64,000 bases of DNA from Hyphomicrobiales bacterium (GCA_003577315.1 QEVK01000016.1:1-64000); one strand, 5' to 3'. Positions 40,396 to 49,974 are shown, counted from the stretch's first letter. Program-made: numbers and translations. The notes: generated by a model from the letters alone, not told the origin.

Positions 40396-41745
40396 ATGAC
40401 CAACCCGCTCGGCAGCGGCCGCATCGCCGGCGAGGGCACGGACCTCGCATTCACGGACCCCCTGACCGGGCTCGGCAACCTGCGCCGCTTCTTCGACAAG
40501 GTCGACCGCCTGATCGTCGAGCGCGCCGACGACCCCGCGCCCTTCGCCGTCGGCATCCTCGACCTCGACGGCTTCAAGCCGATCAACGACCTGTTCGGCC
40601 GCCGCGCCGGCGACGACATCCTGCAGCAGGTGGCGATGCGCCTGCGGGCCTCGATGGACCCGCACTCGACCGTGGCGCGCGTCGGCGCCGACGAGTTCGC
40701 CTTCCTCTGTCCGCTGGTGTTCAGCGAGGAGGCGGCGCGCGAGCGCGCGCTGATGCTGATCGAGATCCTGTCGGCGCCCTACGACGTCGGCGACCGCACG
40801 GCGCGGCTGTCGGCCTCCGCCGGCTGCTCGCTGTTCTATTCGGGCGAGGAACGCACGGAGACGCTGGTCTCCAAGGCCGAGACCGCGCTCTACCACGCCA
40901 AGCGCTCGGGCCGCGGCAAGGTGGTGGTCTACACGCGCGAGATGGAGGAGGCGGCCAAGCGCACCACGCGGCTGGAGCAGGCGCTGCGCCGCGCCGTCGC
41001 CGCCGGCGAGGTCGAGCCGCATTTCCAGCCCATCGTCGACCTGAAGAGCCGCCGCATCATCGGCTTCGAGACGCTGGCGCGCTGGAGCGACCGCGACCTC
41101 GGCTTCGTGCCGCCGGACGTGTTCATCCCGCTCGCCGAGGAGCGCGGCATCATCGGCCCGCTGGCGCAGCTCGTCCTGCGCAAGGCGACGGAGACGGCCC
41201 GCCACTGGCCGGACGAGCTGTTCCTGTCGTTCAACCTGTCGCCGTCGCAGCTCGTCGACCAGAACACGGCCCAGCAGGTGCTCGCCATCCTGGAGCGCAC
41301 CGGCTTCGACCCGCGCCGGCTGGAGATCGAGATCACCGAAAGCGGCCTGATGACCGATCCGGCCTCGGCGGAGAAGATCGTCGACGACCTGCGCGCCTTC
41401 GGCATCCGCGTCTCGCTCGACGATTTCGGCACCGGCCAGTCCTCGCTCGGCCGGCTGCGCGACTTCCACTTCGACAAGCTGAAGATCGACCGCGCCTTCG
41501 TCTCATCCATCCTCGACGACAAGCCGTCGGAGCACATCATCCGGGCCATCCTGGCCATGTGCGAGGGCCTCGGCATGGAGGTGGTGGCCGAGGGCATCGA
41601 GGAAGAGGCGCAGGCAAGGCGGCTCATCCAGTTCGGCTGCGGCGGCGGACAGGGCTATCTGTTCGGCAAGCCGCGCGACGCCGACGCCACCATGGGCTAT
41701 CTGCGCGACGCCTATCTCGCGACGGCCGTGCGGCGGACCGCCTGA
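40396..41745 (+). CDS. GGDEF-EAL protein (cyclic di-GMP turnover)
   Basis: 449 aa, cytoplasmic, no membrane span or sensor domain. The GGDEF site reads GADEF (97-101) and the domain has the usual LDLDGFKPIND core. The EAL domain has ETL (225-227), Asn280, Glu312, DDFGTG (342-347), Lys363 and the Glu399/Glu402 pair, then QGYLFGKP, so the phosphodiesterase residues look complete. The most likely activity is c-di-GMP hydrolysis with a weak or regulatory GGDEF domain. It stands alone, convergent with the RlpA-like gene, with 16 bp between stop codons. Confidence 0.9.
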   Translation: MTNPLGSGRIAGEGTDLAFTDPLTGLGNLRRFFDKVDRLIVERADDPAPFAVGILDLDGFKPINDLFGRRAGDDILQQVAMRLRASMDPHSTVARVGADEFAFLCPLVFSEEAARERALMLIEILSAPYDVGDRTARLSASAGCSLFYSGEERTETLVSKAETALYHAKRSGRGKVVVYTREMEEAAKRTTRLEQALRRAVAAGEVEPHFQPIVDLKSRRIIGFETLARWSDRDLGFVPPDVFIPLAEERGIIGPLAQLVLRKATETARHWPDELFLSFNLSPSQLVDQNTAQQVLAILERTGFDPRRLEIEITESGLMTDPASAEKIVDDLRAFGIRVSLDDFGTGQSSLGRLRDFHFDKLKIDRAFVSSILDDKPSEHIIRAILAMCEGLGMEVVAEGIEEEAQARRLIQFGCGGGQGYLFGKPRDADATMGYLRDAYLATAVRRTA

Positions 41746-41761
41746 CGCCGGAGCGGGCGGC

Positions 41762-42115
41762 TCAGCCGACCTTCTTCATGCAGATCGGCGTATGCCCGGA
41801 GCGGACGAAGCCGAGCTGGTGCGCGGCGGCCTTCGACAGGTCGATCACCCTACCCTTGATGAACGGACCGCGATCGTTGATGCGCACCGTCACCGACCTG
41901 CCGTTGCGCTGGTTGGTCACCACCACCTTGGTGCCGAAAGGCAGGCTGCGGTGGGCAGCGGTCATGGCCGCCGGGTTCATGCGCTCGCCCGAGGCGGTCC
42001 TGGAGGTGAGCGCGTACCAGGAGGCGCCGCCGCACTGGGCGAAGGCGGAGCCCGCCGAAAGCGCGACGAGCGGGAAGGCGGCGAAGGCCGCCGCGCGGAT
42101 CTTGGTCGATTTCAT
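41762..42115 (-). CDS. RlpA-like secreted double-psi beta-barrel protein
   Basis: 117 aa. A signal peptide (residues 1-26, ending AFA) leads to a single RlpA/3D-type domain with [35 protein letters not shown] and [18 protein letters not shown]. The Asp in NDRGP is the catalytic residue of RlpA transglycosylases. There is no SPOR domain, so septal targeting by that route is not expected. It acts on peptidoglycan in the periplasm or outer membrane. ATG 42115 gives a proper signal peptide. Confidence 0.88.
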   Translation of the reverse strand: MKSTKIRAAAFAAFPLVALSAGSAFAQCGGASWYALTSRTASGERMNPAAMTAAHRSLPFGTKVVVTNQRNGRSVTVRINDRGPFIKGRVIDLSKAAAHQLGFVRSGHTPICMKKVG

Positions 42116-42273
42116 GCCCGGGACTGTCCCCATCCGTTGAAGATGTCCGCCGCTAGGCGCGGAATCGGGCCATGGCGGGGCAAGGCCGCCCGGGCCGGGA
42201 CAAATATGACGACAGGCTGAAACATTGGGTCAGGCCGGCCGCAGGGCGGCACGGCCCGCAAGGGCGGAAAGGG

Positions 42274-42305
42274 GCGGGCGGTCCCTGCCTTCGGGGGCCG
42301 CCCGC
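42274..42305 (-). terminator. Hairpin downstream of pheT
   Basis: GCGGGCGG (42274-42281) pairs with CCGCCCGC (42298-42305), 8 bp after the pheT stop, with an inner GGGA/TCCC-like extension. On the minus strand a short CCCCTTTCC follows, a weak U-tract. It is the likely end of the pheST message. Confidence 0.45.
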
Positions 42306-42312
42306 TTCGCAT

Positions 42313-44718
42313 TCAGCGGCGCAGCACGCCGCCGGTCTGCTTCGCCACATTGTCGACGATGCGGGCGCCGAGCGCCTCGAAATCCTCGTCGGTCAGGGTG
42401 CGCTCGGCCGGCTGGATCGCCACCTCGATGGCGATTGACTTCCTGTCCTCGCCGAGGGCCGCGCCCTCGAACACGTCGAAGACGCGCACGCCGGTGATCA
42501 GCTTCCTGTCGGCGGCGGCGGCGGCGCGCATCAGCGCGGCGGCCTCGACCGTCCTGTCGACGACGAAGGCGAAGTCGCGCCGCACCGCCTGGAACGGCGA
42601 CAGGTCGAGGCGCGGCCTGGTGCGCGTCGGCTTGGCCTTCGGCTCGGGGATGGCGTCGACGAACACCTCGAAGCCGCAGAGCGGCCCGGACACGTCGAGC
42701 TCCGCGAGCGTCCTGGGGTGGAACTCGCCGAAGGTGGCGAGCACGACCTTCGGCCCGAGCTTGACGGTGCCCGAGCGGCCGGGGTGATACCAGCCGGGGC
42801 CGCCCGCCTCGACCTGGAGTTTGTCGACCGGCGCGCCGGCGGCCTCCAGCGCGGCGAGCGCGTCGGCCTTGGCGTCGAACACGCCGACCGGCGTGGCGTT
42901 GCCGGCCCAGTGGCGGCCCTGCCCGTCCATCCGCGCCGTGCCGCGGCGCACGCCGGCGGCGACACGGCGCTGGCCGTCCGGCGCGTCGCTCTCGTAGGTG
43001 CCGGAAACCTCGAACAGCGCCACGTCGGCGAAGCCGCGGTCGGCGTTGCGCCGGGCGGCCGCGATCAGGCCGGGCAGCAGCGAGGGCCGCATGTCGGACA
43101 TGTCGGCGGCGATGGGGTTGGCGAGCCTGAGCGCCGCCTGCCCGCCGCCGAACAGCTCGGCGTGCCTGGCCGGAATGAACGACCAGGTGACGGCCTCCAG
43201 CATGCCGCGCACGGCGAGCGCGCGCCTTGCCGCGCGCGTGCGGATCTGCAGCGTGGTCAGGATGCGGCCGTTGACGGCGTCGTGGGCGGCGAGCGGCTGC
43301 GGCGCGATCTTCTCGACGCCGTGGATGCGCATGACCTCCTCGACCAGATCGGCCTTGCCGTCGACATCGGGCCGCCACGACGGCACCGCGACCTCGACCG
43401 CCTCACCCTCGCCCTTCGGCACGAAGCCGAGGCGCGACAGGATGGCGCGGCTGGTCTGCGCCGGCACGTCGATGCCGGTCAGCCGCTTCACCTCGGCGAA
43501 GGGGAAGGAGACGACCTTCGGCGTATGGCCGGCATAGCCCGCCACCTCGTTCTCGCTCGGCGTGCCGCCGCACAGCTCCAGCACCATCCTCGTCGCCAGC
43601 TCCAGCCCCGGCACCATGAACTGCGGGTCGACGCCGCGCTCGAAGCGGTAGCGCGCGTCGGTGACGATGCCGAGCGCCCGGCCGGTGCGGGCGGTGACGA
43701 TCGGATCCCACAGCGCCGATTCGATCAGCACGTCGGTGGTGGCCTCGTCGCAGCCCGAATGCTCGCCGCCCATGACGCCGGCGATCGACTCGACGCCGTC
43801 CTCGTCGGCGATGGCGCACATGTCGGGCGTCAGCGCGTATTCGCGGCCGTCGAGCGCCAGCACGGCCTCGCCGTCCTTCGCCCGGCGCACGACGAGATCG
43901 CCCCTGACCTTCCTGGCGTCGAAGACGTGGAGCGGCCGGCCGCGGTCGAAGGTGACGTAGTTGGTGATGTCGACCAGCGCGTTGATCGGCCTGAGCCCGA
44001 TGGCGATCAGCCGCTGCTGTAGCCATTTCGGCGACGGCCCGTTCCTCACCCCGCGCACGAGGCGCAGCGCGAAGCCGGGGCACATGTCGGGTGCCTCGAT
44101 CCTCACCTTCACCGGGCACGGCCCCTCGCCCGGCACGGGCGCGACCGCGCCGTCCTTGAGCCGGCCGAGGCCGCTCGCCGCGAGATCGCGGGCGATGCCG
44201 TGGACGCTGGCCGCATCGGGGCGGTTCGGCGTCAGGTTGATCTCGATGACCGGATCGTCGAGCTTCGCCCAGGCGGCGAAGCTGGTTCCCACCGGCGCGT
44301 CCGCGGCCAAGTCGATGATGCCGGTGTGCTCGTCGGAAAGCTGGAGCTCGCGCTCCGAGCACATCATGCCGCGGCTCTCGACGCCGCGTATCCTGCCGAC
44401 GGAAAGCGTGACGTCGATGCCCGGCACATAGGTGCCGGGCGCGGCGAAGGCGCCGACGAGGCCGGCGCGCGCGTTGGGCGCGCCGCAGACGACCTGGACG
44501 GGATCGCCGGACCCCGTATCGACCATCAGCACGCGCAGCTTGTCGGCGTCGGGGTGCTTCTCGGCGCTCAGCACCCTGGCGATGACGAAGGGCTTCAGCG
44601 CCGCCTTGTCGTCGACGCTCTCGACCTCGAGGCCGATCATGGTCAGCCGCTCGACGATCTCGTCAAGCGTGGCGTCGGTGTCGAGGTGGTCCTTCAGCCA
44701 GGAAAGGGTGAATTTCAT
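42313..44718 (-). CDS. pheT: Phenylalanyl-tRNA synthetase beta subunit
   Basis: 801 aa, complete. The N-terminal tRNA-binding domain (residues about 40-150, [19 protein letters not shown]) is followed by B3/B4 editing, B5 and the core domain ([10 protein letters not shown]), and the C-terminal ferredoxin-fold anticodon-binding domain (about 705-800, [20 protein letters not shown]). With PheS it forms the alpha2beta2 enzyme that charges tRNA-Phe. It is 20 bp after pheS. Confidence 0.97.
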   Translation of the reverse strand: MKFTLSWLKDHLDTDATLDEIVERLTMIGLEVESVDDKAALKPFVIARVLSAEKHPDADKLRVLMVDTGSGDPVQVVCGAPNARAGLVGAFAAPGTYVPGIDVTLSVGRIRGVESRGMMCSERELQLSDEHTGIIDLAADAPVGTSFAAWAKLDDPVIEINLTPNRPDAASVHGIARDLAASGLGRLKDGAVAPVPGEGPCPVKVRIEAPDMCPGFALRLVRGVRNGPSPKWLQQRLIAIGLRPINALVDITNYVTFDRGRPLHVFDARKVRGDLVVRRAKDGEAVLALDGREYALTPDMCAIADEDGVESIAGVMGGEHSGCDEATTDVLIESALWDPIVTARTGRALGIVTDARYRFERGVDPQFMVPGLELATRMVLELCGGTPSENEVAGYAGHTPKVVSFPFAEVKRLTGIDVPAQTSRAILSRLGFVPKGEGEAVEVAVPSWRPDVDGKADLVEEVMRIHGVEKIAPQPLAAHDAVNGRILTTLQIRTRAARRALAVRGMLEAVTWSFIPARHAELFGGGQAALRLANPIAADMSDMRPSLLPGLIAAARRNADRGFADVALFEVSGTYESDAPDGQRRVAAGVRRGTARMDGQGRHWAGNATPVGVFDAKADALAALEAAGAPVDKLQVEAGGPGWYHPGRSGTVKLGPKVVLATFGEFHPRTLAELDVSGPLCGFEVFVDAIPEPKAKPTRTRPRLDLSPFQAVRRDFAFVVDRTVEAAALMRAAAAADRKLITGVRVFDVFEGAALGEDRKSIAIEVAIQPAERTLTDEDFEALGARIVDNVAKQTGGVLRR

Positions 44719-44738
44719 GATGTCTTTCCCCGCAGGAA

Positions 44739-45824
44739 CTAGCTGCTCAGGCCGCCGAACAGCGTCGGCAGGTCGAGCGGGCGGAAGCCGTAATGCGACA
44801 GCCAGCGCGCGTCGGCGTCGAAGAAGGCGCGCAGGTCCGGCATGCCGTATTTCAGCATGGCGATGCGGTCTATGCCCATGCCCCAGGCGAAGCCCTGATA
44901 TTCGTCGGGGTCGAGCCCGCCATGGCGCAGCACGTTGGGATGGACCATGCCGCAGCCGAGGATCTCCATCCAGTCCTCGCCCTCGCCGAAGCGCACCTCG
45001 CCCGGGCGCGAGCGGTCGCACTGGATGTCGACCTCCAGCGACGGCTCGGTGAAGGGGAAGAAGCTCGGCCGGAAGCGCATCTTCACGCTCGGCACCTCGA
45101 AGAAGGCCTTGCAGAACTCGGTCAGCACCCACTTCATGTTGGCGATGTTGGCCGTGCGGTCGATGACCAGCCCCTCGAGCTGGTGGAACATCGGCGAATG
45201 GGTGGCGTCGGAGTCCTGCCGGTAGGTCTTGCCGGGGATGACGATGCGGATCGGCGGCTTCTGCACCTCCATGGTCCTGATCTGGACCGGCGAGGTGTGG
45301 GTGCGCAGAAGCTTCCTCTCGCCCTTCCCGTCCGGGGGGAAGAAGAAGGTGTCGTGCATCTCGCGCGCGGGGTGGCCCTCGGGGAAGTTCAGCGCCGTGA
45401 AGTTGTAGTAGTCGGTCTCGATGTCCGGCCCCTCGGCGATGGCGAAGCCGAGATCGCCGAAGATCGCGGCGATCTCGTCGATCACCTGGCTGATCGGGTG
45501 GATGCGGCCGCGCTCGGCCGGCGCCTGGCGCACCGGCAGCGTCACGTCCACCCGCTCGGCGGCGAGGCGCGCCTCGATGGCCGCGTCGCGCAGCTCGGCC
45601 TTGCGCGCGGCAAGGGCGGCGGCGACGCGGTCGCGCAGGCCGTTGATGGCCGGACCCATCACCTGCCGCTCCTCGGGCGTCATCGCGCCCAGCGTCTTCA
45701 GCTTCTCGGAGACCGAGCCCTTCTTGCCCAGCGCCGCCACCCGCACCGCCTCTATCGCCGCCTCGTCGGCGGCGGCCGCGATCGCCGCGGCTATCGTGCG
45801 CTCCAGTTGCTCAAGTTCTGTCAT
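44739..45824 (-). CDS. pheS: Phenylalanyl-tRNA synthetase alpha subunit
   Basis: 361 aa. Class II synthetase motifs are present: motif 2 region [20 protein letters not shown] and motif 3 [17 protein letters not shown], with an N-terminal coiled coil (residues 1-85). It makes Phe-AMP and, with PheT, Phe-tRNA. The start overlaps the stop of the upstream kinase-like gene by 4 bp (ATGA), so translation of the two is coupled. Confidence 0.97.
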   Translation of the reverse strand: MTELEQLERTIAAAIAAAADEAAIEAVRVAALGKKGSVSEKLKTLGAMTPEERQVMGPAINGLRDRVAAALAARKAELRDAAIEARLAAERVDVTLPVRQAPAERGRIHPISQVIDEIAAIFGDLGFAIAEGPDIETDYYNFTALNFPEGHPAREMHDTFFFPPDGKGERKLLRTHTSPVQIRTMEVQKPPIRIVIPGKTYRQDSDATHSPMFHQLEGLVIDRTANIANMKWVLTEFCKAFFEVPSVKMRFRPSFFPFTEPSLEVDIQCDRSRPGEVRFGEGEDWMEILGCGMVHPNVLRHGGLDPDEYQGFAWGMGIDRIAMLKYGMPDLRAFFDADARWLSHYGFRPLDLPTLFGGLSS

Positions 45825-46708
45825 GTCGGTGTCCCGATCCGGTCTGGTTTGGAATGCCCGGCCGCGATGGCCGGCGAAGGGCCTTGCGCCTCGCGCAGCG
45901 CGGCGCGCAGGAAGGCGGTGGCGTCGAGCAGGCGGCGGCCGTCCTTGCCGAGCCCGAGCGGCCGCAGGGCCCTCAGGCCCGGCAAGAGCAGCGAGAAGGC
46001 GGCCACGATCCCGCGCAACTCGGGCAGCACGCCGGCCGGCGCCTCGGCCCGCCAGGCGGCGAAGGCGCGGGCGCTGGCCTCGTCGTCGAGCGCGCGGCCG
46101 GCGACCTGCATGAACAGCAGCCACACGTCGCGCGCCTGGGCGGCCGCGAGCGGCATCGCCGCCTCCGGCTCCTCCTCGAAGTCGAGGAAGCCCCAGGCGC
46201 CGTCGGCGCGGCGGAACATGTCGCGCGGGTGCGGCCGGCCGTGGCACAGGCCCGCGGCATGCGCGCGCCCCAGCGCGGCCGCCATCTCCACCAGCAGCTC
46301 GTCGTGCCCGGCGCGGTCCGTCTCCCGCAGCCGGTCCAGCAACGGCTCGCCGATGTCGGCGACCCCGGACAGGACGAGCACGGCCTCGCCGCGCCACAGG
46401 ATGGCGGGCGTCGCAATGCCGGCGGCCCGGAAGCGGGCGGCCTTGCCCGCCTCGCGCGCGGCGAGCCCCGGGCCGTCGACCGAGGGCGAGGCGCGCAGGA
46501 AGGCGGCCGGCATGAGCGGCGACAGCCAGCCATGCAGCCGCTTGGCCAGCGGCCGCCCCTCGGCGTCGAAACGCTTGATCCACACGGTGCGGCCGTCGAT
46601 CCGGGTCGAGGACAGCCGCCGGCGCGGCGCGGCGACAAGCAGCCGCAGCACCTCCTCGATCGCCTCCGGCGACAGCGCGTCGCCGCTCTCCTCGTCCGTT
46701 GCCGTCAT
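45821..46708 (-). CDS. Kinase-fold phosphotransferase-like protein with altered catalytic loop
   Basis: 295 aa. It looks like a small lipopolysaccharide-kinase or RIO-like kinase fold: the lysine in VWIKRFD (Lys45) fits the ATP-binding lysine, and LDFEEE (175-180) fits the DFG/DFE magnesium motif. The catalytic loop reads [10 protein letters not shown] (156-165), where HGD-type kinases have Asp at the third place; here it is Arg, and the usual Asn is Asp. It may be inactive or use another arrangement. It is coupled to pheS by a 4-bp overlap and sits between rplT and pheS, where no gene is usual in E. coli. Substrate unknown. Confidence 0.65.
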   Translation of the reverse strand: MTATDEESGDALSPEAIEEVLRLLVAAPRRRLSSTRIDGRTVWIKRFDAEGRPLAKRLHGWLSPLMPAAFLRASPSVDGPGLAAREAGKAARFRAAGIATPAILWRGEAVLVLSGVADIGEPLLDRLRETDRAGHDELLVEMAAALGRAHAAGLCHGRPHPRDMFRRADGAWGFLDFEEEPEAAMPLAAAQARDVWLLFMQVAGRALDDEASARAFAAWRAEAPAGVLPELRGIVAAFSLLLPGLRALRPLGLGKDGRRLLDATAFLRAALREAQGPSPAIAAGHSKPDRIGTPT

Positions 46709-46718
46709 CGGTCTCACG

Positions 46719-46752
46719 AAAAAACCCGCGCCGGCCCTGCCAGCGCGGGTTT
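46719..46752 (-). terminator. Intrinsic terminator after rplT
   Basis: On the minus strand AAACCCGCGC and GCGCGGGTTT form a perfect 10-bp stem with an 11-nt loop, followed by TTTTTT in all (positions 46724-46719). It lies 40 bp after the rplT stop and only 11 bp before the start codon of the kinase-like gene, so it would end the infC-rpmI-rplT message or act as an attenuator for pheST. Confidence 0.85.
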
Positions 46753-46791
46753 CCCAATCTCGGTGGTTGCGAATGCTTGGGAAGCGCTGGA

Positions 46792-47190
46792 CTAGGCGAC
46801 AGCGCTCTCAAACTGGTTCGGCGTGGTGTCCTTCAGGTATTCGAGCGCGGCCTTCGACCTGGCAACCAGCGCCGCGAACGCCTGCGGCTCGTGGATGGCG
46901 AGGTCCGACAGCACCTTGCGGTCGATCTCGATGCCGGCCTTGTTCAGGCCGTCGATGAAGCGGCCATAGGTCAGCCCGTGCTCGCGCACGGCGGCGTTGA
47001 TGCGCTGGATCCACAAGGCGCGGAAATTGCGCTTGCGGTTCTTGCGGTCGCGATAGGCGTATTGCAGCGACTTCTCGACCGCCTGCTTGGCGATGCGGAT
47101 GGTGTTCTTGCGGCGGCCGTAGAAACCCTTGGCGGCTTTCAGGACCTTCTTGTGCTTGGCGTGGCCGACTGTGCCTCTTTTCACGCGCAT
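46792..47190 (-). CDS. rplT: 50S ribosomal protein L20
   Basis: 132 aa. Typical L20: [43 protein letters not shown]-rich N-terminus and [15 protein letters not shown]. The C-terminus is about 12 residues longer than in E. coli, as in other rhizobia. L20 binds 23S rRNA early in 50S assembly and can repress its own operon. It lies 31 bp after rpmI. Confidence 0.97.
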   Translation of the reverse strand: MRVKRGTVGHAKHKKVLKAAKGFYGRRKNTIRIAKQAVEKSLQYAYRDRKNRKRNFRALWIQRINAAVREHGLTYGRFIDGLNKAGIEIDRKVLSDLAIHEPQAFAALVARSKAALEYLKDTTPNQFESAVA

Positions 47191-47221
47191 GTCATGATCT
47201 CCTTAAATCGTTCCAACCGGC

Positions 47222-47431
47222 TCAGAGGCCGCCGCCATTGGGCAGGAAGTTCCTGATGACCTTCTTGGCATCGGGCTCGGCCAGAACCATCATGCCGCGG
47301 GCATCGCGGATGAACTTGTTGGTGCGCTTGATCATGCCGTGGCGCTTGCCGGCGGCGGCGGACTTGACCTTGCCGGTGCCGGTGATCTTGAACCGCTTCT
47401 TGGCGGCCGATTTGGTCTTCATCTTGGGCAT
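47222..47431 (-). CDS. rpmI: 50S ribosomal protein L35
   Basis: 69 aa. [20 protein letters not shown] and [17 protein letters not shown] are the L35 signature. It has a good ribosome site (GGAAAGGAAAG) before ATG 47431. It is preceded by an unusually long 247-bp gap after infC that contains its own promoter. Confidence 0.97.
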   Translation of the reverse strand: MPKMKTKSAAKKRFKITGTGKVKSAAAGKRHGMIKRTNKFIRDARGMMVLAEPDAKKVIRNFLPNGGGL

Positions 47432-47612
47432 TTTGCTTTCCTTTCCATGCGCTCACGCCAGTTTGCTTCGCAAACGGCTCCGCGAGGACGCCGGACGACC
47501 GGCGGCGATCGGTCGATCGCTACTCGCTTCGCTCGAAGACCATTCGAGTGAGCTGTTACAGCATAAGAAACCGCCACGGCATGCCCTGCCGGGCGGCTCT
47601 TTGAACGCGCGC

Positions 47613-47641
47613 TATATAGCCGCGCCGGGAAAAAAGCGCAA
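47613..47641 (-). promoter_or_regulatory. Probable internal promoter for rpmI-rplT
   Basis: On the minus strand TTGCGC (47641-47636), 17-bp spacer, TATATA (47618-47613). It would start a message about 175 nt before rpmI. The leader holds several GC-rich inverted stretches (for example around 47480-47530), which could be where L20 or another factor regulates the operon. Confidence 0.55.
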
Positions 47642-47678
47642 CAGGCCGCGCGGACGTCGCGAGGCCCCGGCCCACGCG

Positions 47679-48215
47679 CTATTTCGGCGCCAGCACCATC
47701 ATCATCTGGCGGCCTTCCAGCTTCGGCTCGGCCTCGACCTTGGCGATCTCGCCGACGTCTTCCCTGACGCGGTTGAGAAGCTGCATGCCGAGCTCCAGAT
47801 GCGCCATCTCGCGGCCGCGGAAGCGCAGCGTCAGCTTGACCTTGTCGCCGTCGTCGAAGAAGCGGCGCACCGCCTTCATCTTGGTCTCGTAGTCGTGGTC
47901 GTCGATGTTGGGACGCATCTTGATCTCCTTGATCTCGATGGTCTTCTGGCGCTTGCGCGCCTCGGCGGCCTTCTTCTGGCTCTGGTATTTCATCTTGCCG
48001 AGGTCGGTGATCTTGCACACGGGCGGCTGCGCCGACGGCACGATCTCCACCAGGTCGAGCCCCGCTTCCTCGGCCATGGCCAGGGCTTCGCTGATGGCGA
48101 CGACGCCGTGATTCTTGCCTTCGGCGTCGATGAGCTGAACCTGCGGGACGCGAATCTCCTGGTTGGAACGCGGCCCTTCCTTGACAGGCGCAGCGGCTTT
48201 GAACGGTCTGCGAAT
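47679..48215 (-). CDS. infC: Translation initiation factor IF-3, AUU start
   Basis: 178 aa when started at ATT 48215, giving the family N-terminus [27 protein letters not shown] ribosome site (48225-48230) lies 9 bp upstream. An ATG start at 48077 would delete the conserved N-terminal domain. IF3 keeps the 30S subunit free and checks start codons; a rare AUU start lets it repress its own translation, as known in E. coli. N- and C-terminal IF3 domains are complete ([30 protein letters not shown]). It heads the translation block. Confidence 0.95.
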   Translation of the reverse strand: MRRPFKAAAPVKEGPRSNQEIRVPQVQLIDAEGKNHGVVAISEALAMAEEAGLDLVEIVPSAQPPVCKITDLGKMKYQSQKKAAEARKRQKTIEIKEIKMRPNIDDHDYETKMKAVRRFFDDGDKVKLTLRFRGREMAHLELGMQLLNRVREDVGEIAKVEAEPKLEGRQMMMVLAPK

Positions 48216-48271
48216 GGTCGTGATCTCCTCGAATGGTTGAGCGGATTGCGGCAGAGCACGCGCGCAGCGCC

Positions 48272-48300
48272 AATTGCCGCGCGCGAGCCGCGACAGTCAA
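48272..48300 (-). promoter_or_regulatory. Possible promoter of infC
   Basis: On the minus strand TTGACT (48300-48295), 17-bp spacer, GCAATT (48277-48272). The -35 is good and the -10 weak. It lies 57 bp before the infC start codon. Confidence 0.4.
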
Positions 48301-48467
48301 TAACACATGAGCACGGAAGAATCACGGGCCTGATGCGCTGTGGCGCGGACGCAACGGAGTTTTTCCGGGCCGTCGCCGCCCGGACGCCCTTTCCTTCGGG
48401 CGCCCGGCCGTGCATGAAGCCCGCGACCCCGTCGACAACCGGGCCACAGACAGGAGAGGAAGGGAGC

Positions 48468-49250
48468 ATGTCCACCGATCCCGAGTTCATCACGGCCGAC
48501 GGCGAGCGCATCGCGGTGCGCCGGCGCGAGGGCGCCGCGCCCGGCGCGGTGTGGCTGGGCGGCTTCCGCTCCGACATGCTGGGCACCAAGGCGGAGGCGC
48601 TCGACGGCTGGGCGGCGGCAAACGGTCGCGCCTTCCTGCGCCACGACTATTCGGGCCACGGCGAGTCGGGCGGGGCCTTCGCCGACGGCACCGTCTCGCG
48701 CTGGCTGGCGCAGAGCCTCGCCGTGTTCCACCGCTTCTGCGCCGGGCCGCAGATCCTCGTCGGCTCCTCGATGGGCGGCTGGATCGCGCTGCGCATGGTG
48801 CAGGAGTTGCAGAAGGCCGGCGAAGGCGGGCGCGTCGCCGGGCTGCTGCTGCTGGCGCCGGCGCCCGACTTCACCGTCGAACTGATGGAGCCGCAGCTTA
48901 CCGGCGCGCAGCGCCGCGACCTTCACGAGAAGGGCTTCTTCGAGGAGCCGTCGCAATATTCGCCCGAGCCCAACGTCTACACGCGCGCCCTGTTCGAGGA
49001 CGGCCGGGAAAACCGCGTGCTTGTCGGCACCCTCGACACCCACTGCCCCGTCCACATCCTCCAGGGCATGCAGGACCCCGACGTGCCGCACGCGCTGGCG
49101 CTGAAGCTCGTGGAGCACCTGCCGGCCGACGACGTGACGCTGTCGCTGATCCGCGACGGCGACCACCGCCTGTCGCGGCCGCAGGACATCGCCATGATGA
49201 TCGCGGCGCTGGAAGGGCTCGTCGAGCGGGCGAGCTCCGGGCAATCGTGA
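48468..49250 (+). CDS. Alpha/beta hydrolase
   Basis: 260 aa. The nucleophile elbow is LVGSSMGGWIALRM (Ser near residue 101). Other landmarks are HDYSGHGESGG near the oxyanion side and the catalytic His in DGDHRLSRPQD near 243, with Asp in MQDPDVPH. It is a serine hydrolase of the palmitoyl-thioesterase/carboxylesterase-like group (ABHD10-type layout); the substrate is unknown. ATG 48468 has a strong GGAGAGGAAGGGAG site upstream. It is divergent from infC. Confidence 0.85.
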   Translation: MSTDPEFITADGERIAVRRREGAAPGAVWLGGFRSDMLGTKAEALDGWAAANGRAFLRHDYSGHGESGGAFADGTVSRWLAQSLAVFHRFCAGPQILVGSSMGGWIALRMVQELQKAGEGGRVAGLLLLAPAPDFTVELMEPQLTGAQRRDLHEKGFFEEPSQYSPEPNVYTRALFEDGRENRVLVGTLDTHCPVHILQGMQDPDVPHALALKLVEHLPADDVTLSLIRDGDHRLSRPQDIAMMIAALEGLVERASSGQS

Positions 49251-49378
49251 AAATTCCCGCGCAATTCCATGAGGTTGCGCGGTTTGCACCGGGGCGGTCT
49301 TGAACGGCCCCATTCCGCTTCCCATCTCGGAATCGGCAGCCGGAACGGGGCTGCGCGATCTGGAAGGAACGGAAGATC

Positions 49379-49810
49379 ATGACCAAGACCGCCCTCATCC
49401 GTCCCGCGTGGACGCCGGCCACCATCGCGCTGATGGTCGTGGGCTTCGTGGTGTTCTGGCCGCTCGGCCTCGCCATGCTCGCCTACATCCTGTGGGGCGA
49501 CCGGCTGGGCGAATTCAAAGGCGACTGGGGCAAGGCCCGCGAGGGGCTGTTCGGTTCCTGCCGCAAGCACGGCGGCTTCGCCCGCACGGGCAATGTCGCC
49601 TTCGACGAGTGGCGCTCCAGGGAGCTCGAGCGCCTGGCCGAGGAGCGCCGCAAGCTCGAGGAGCTGCGCGAGGAGTTCGACGCCTATGCCCGCGAGCTGC
49701 GCCGCGCCAAGGACCAGCAGGAATTCGACCGCTTCATGGCCGAGCGCTCCAAGTCGACGCCGGCCGCCCGCAAGCCCAGGAAGGGCGAGGGCCTGCTCGA
49801 CGACGTGTGA
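49379..49810 (+). CDS. DUF2852 small membrane protein
   Basis: 143 aa. One N-terminal span (ATIALMVVGFVVFWPLGLAML), then a cytoplasmic part with NVAFDEWRSRELERLAEERR, a charged coiled coil from about residue 78 to 115, and a basic tail. This is the DUF2852 family found in rhizobia and relatives, of unknown function. A clear terminator follows, so the gene is probably transcribed alone. Confidence 0.88.
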   Translation: MTKTALIRPAWTPATIALMVVGFVVFWPLGLAMLAYILWGDRLGEFKGDWGKAREGLFGSCRKHGGFARTGNVAFDEWRSRELERLAEERRKLEELREEFDAYARELRRAKDQQEFDRFMAERSKSTPAARKPRKGEGLLDDV

Positions 49811-49833
49811 CGGCCGCGACAGCGCATCGCGCG

Positions 49834-49864
49834 ACGGCGCCGGAGGCTTCCGGCGCCGTTTTCG
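49834..49864 (+). terminator. Intrinsic terminator after the DUF2852 gene
   Basis: ACGGCGCCGGA, loop GGCT, TCCGGCGCCGT: an 11-bp perfect stem followed by TTTTCGTTT, 24 bp past the stop codon. Confidence 0.88.
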
Positions 49865-49892
49865 TTTCGCGGCCCGCCATGAGCCGGCGCCA

Positions 49893-49937
49893 ATCCATCC
49901 CCCCCATCCATCCCCCCACCCATCCCCCCACCCATCC
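49893..49937. repeat. Short C-rich tandem repeat (CCCATCCCCCCA-like)
   Basis: Three to four copies of an 11-12 bp unit of the form CCATCCCCCCA occupy this stretch just before the metallopeptidase gene, with small length differences between copies. It looks like a replication-slippage repeat; a G-quadruplex on the minus strand is possible because of the repeated G6 runs. Confidence 0.7.
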
Positions 49938-49974
49938 TTGTCCATCCCGGCGGCGAATCGGATAGGGTCGAGCC

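Noticed and set aside
47679..48077. infC starting at ATG 48077
   Set aside because: It would remove the conserved N-terminal domain; the ATT at 48215 with a GAGGAG site restores the full protein.
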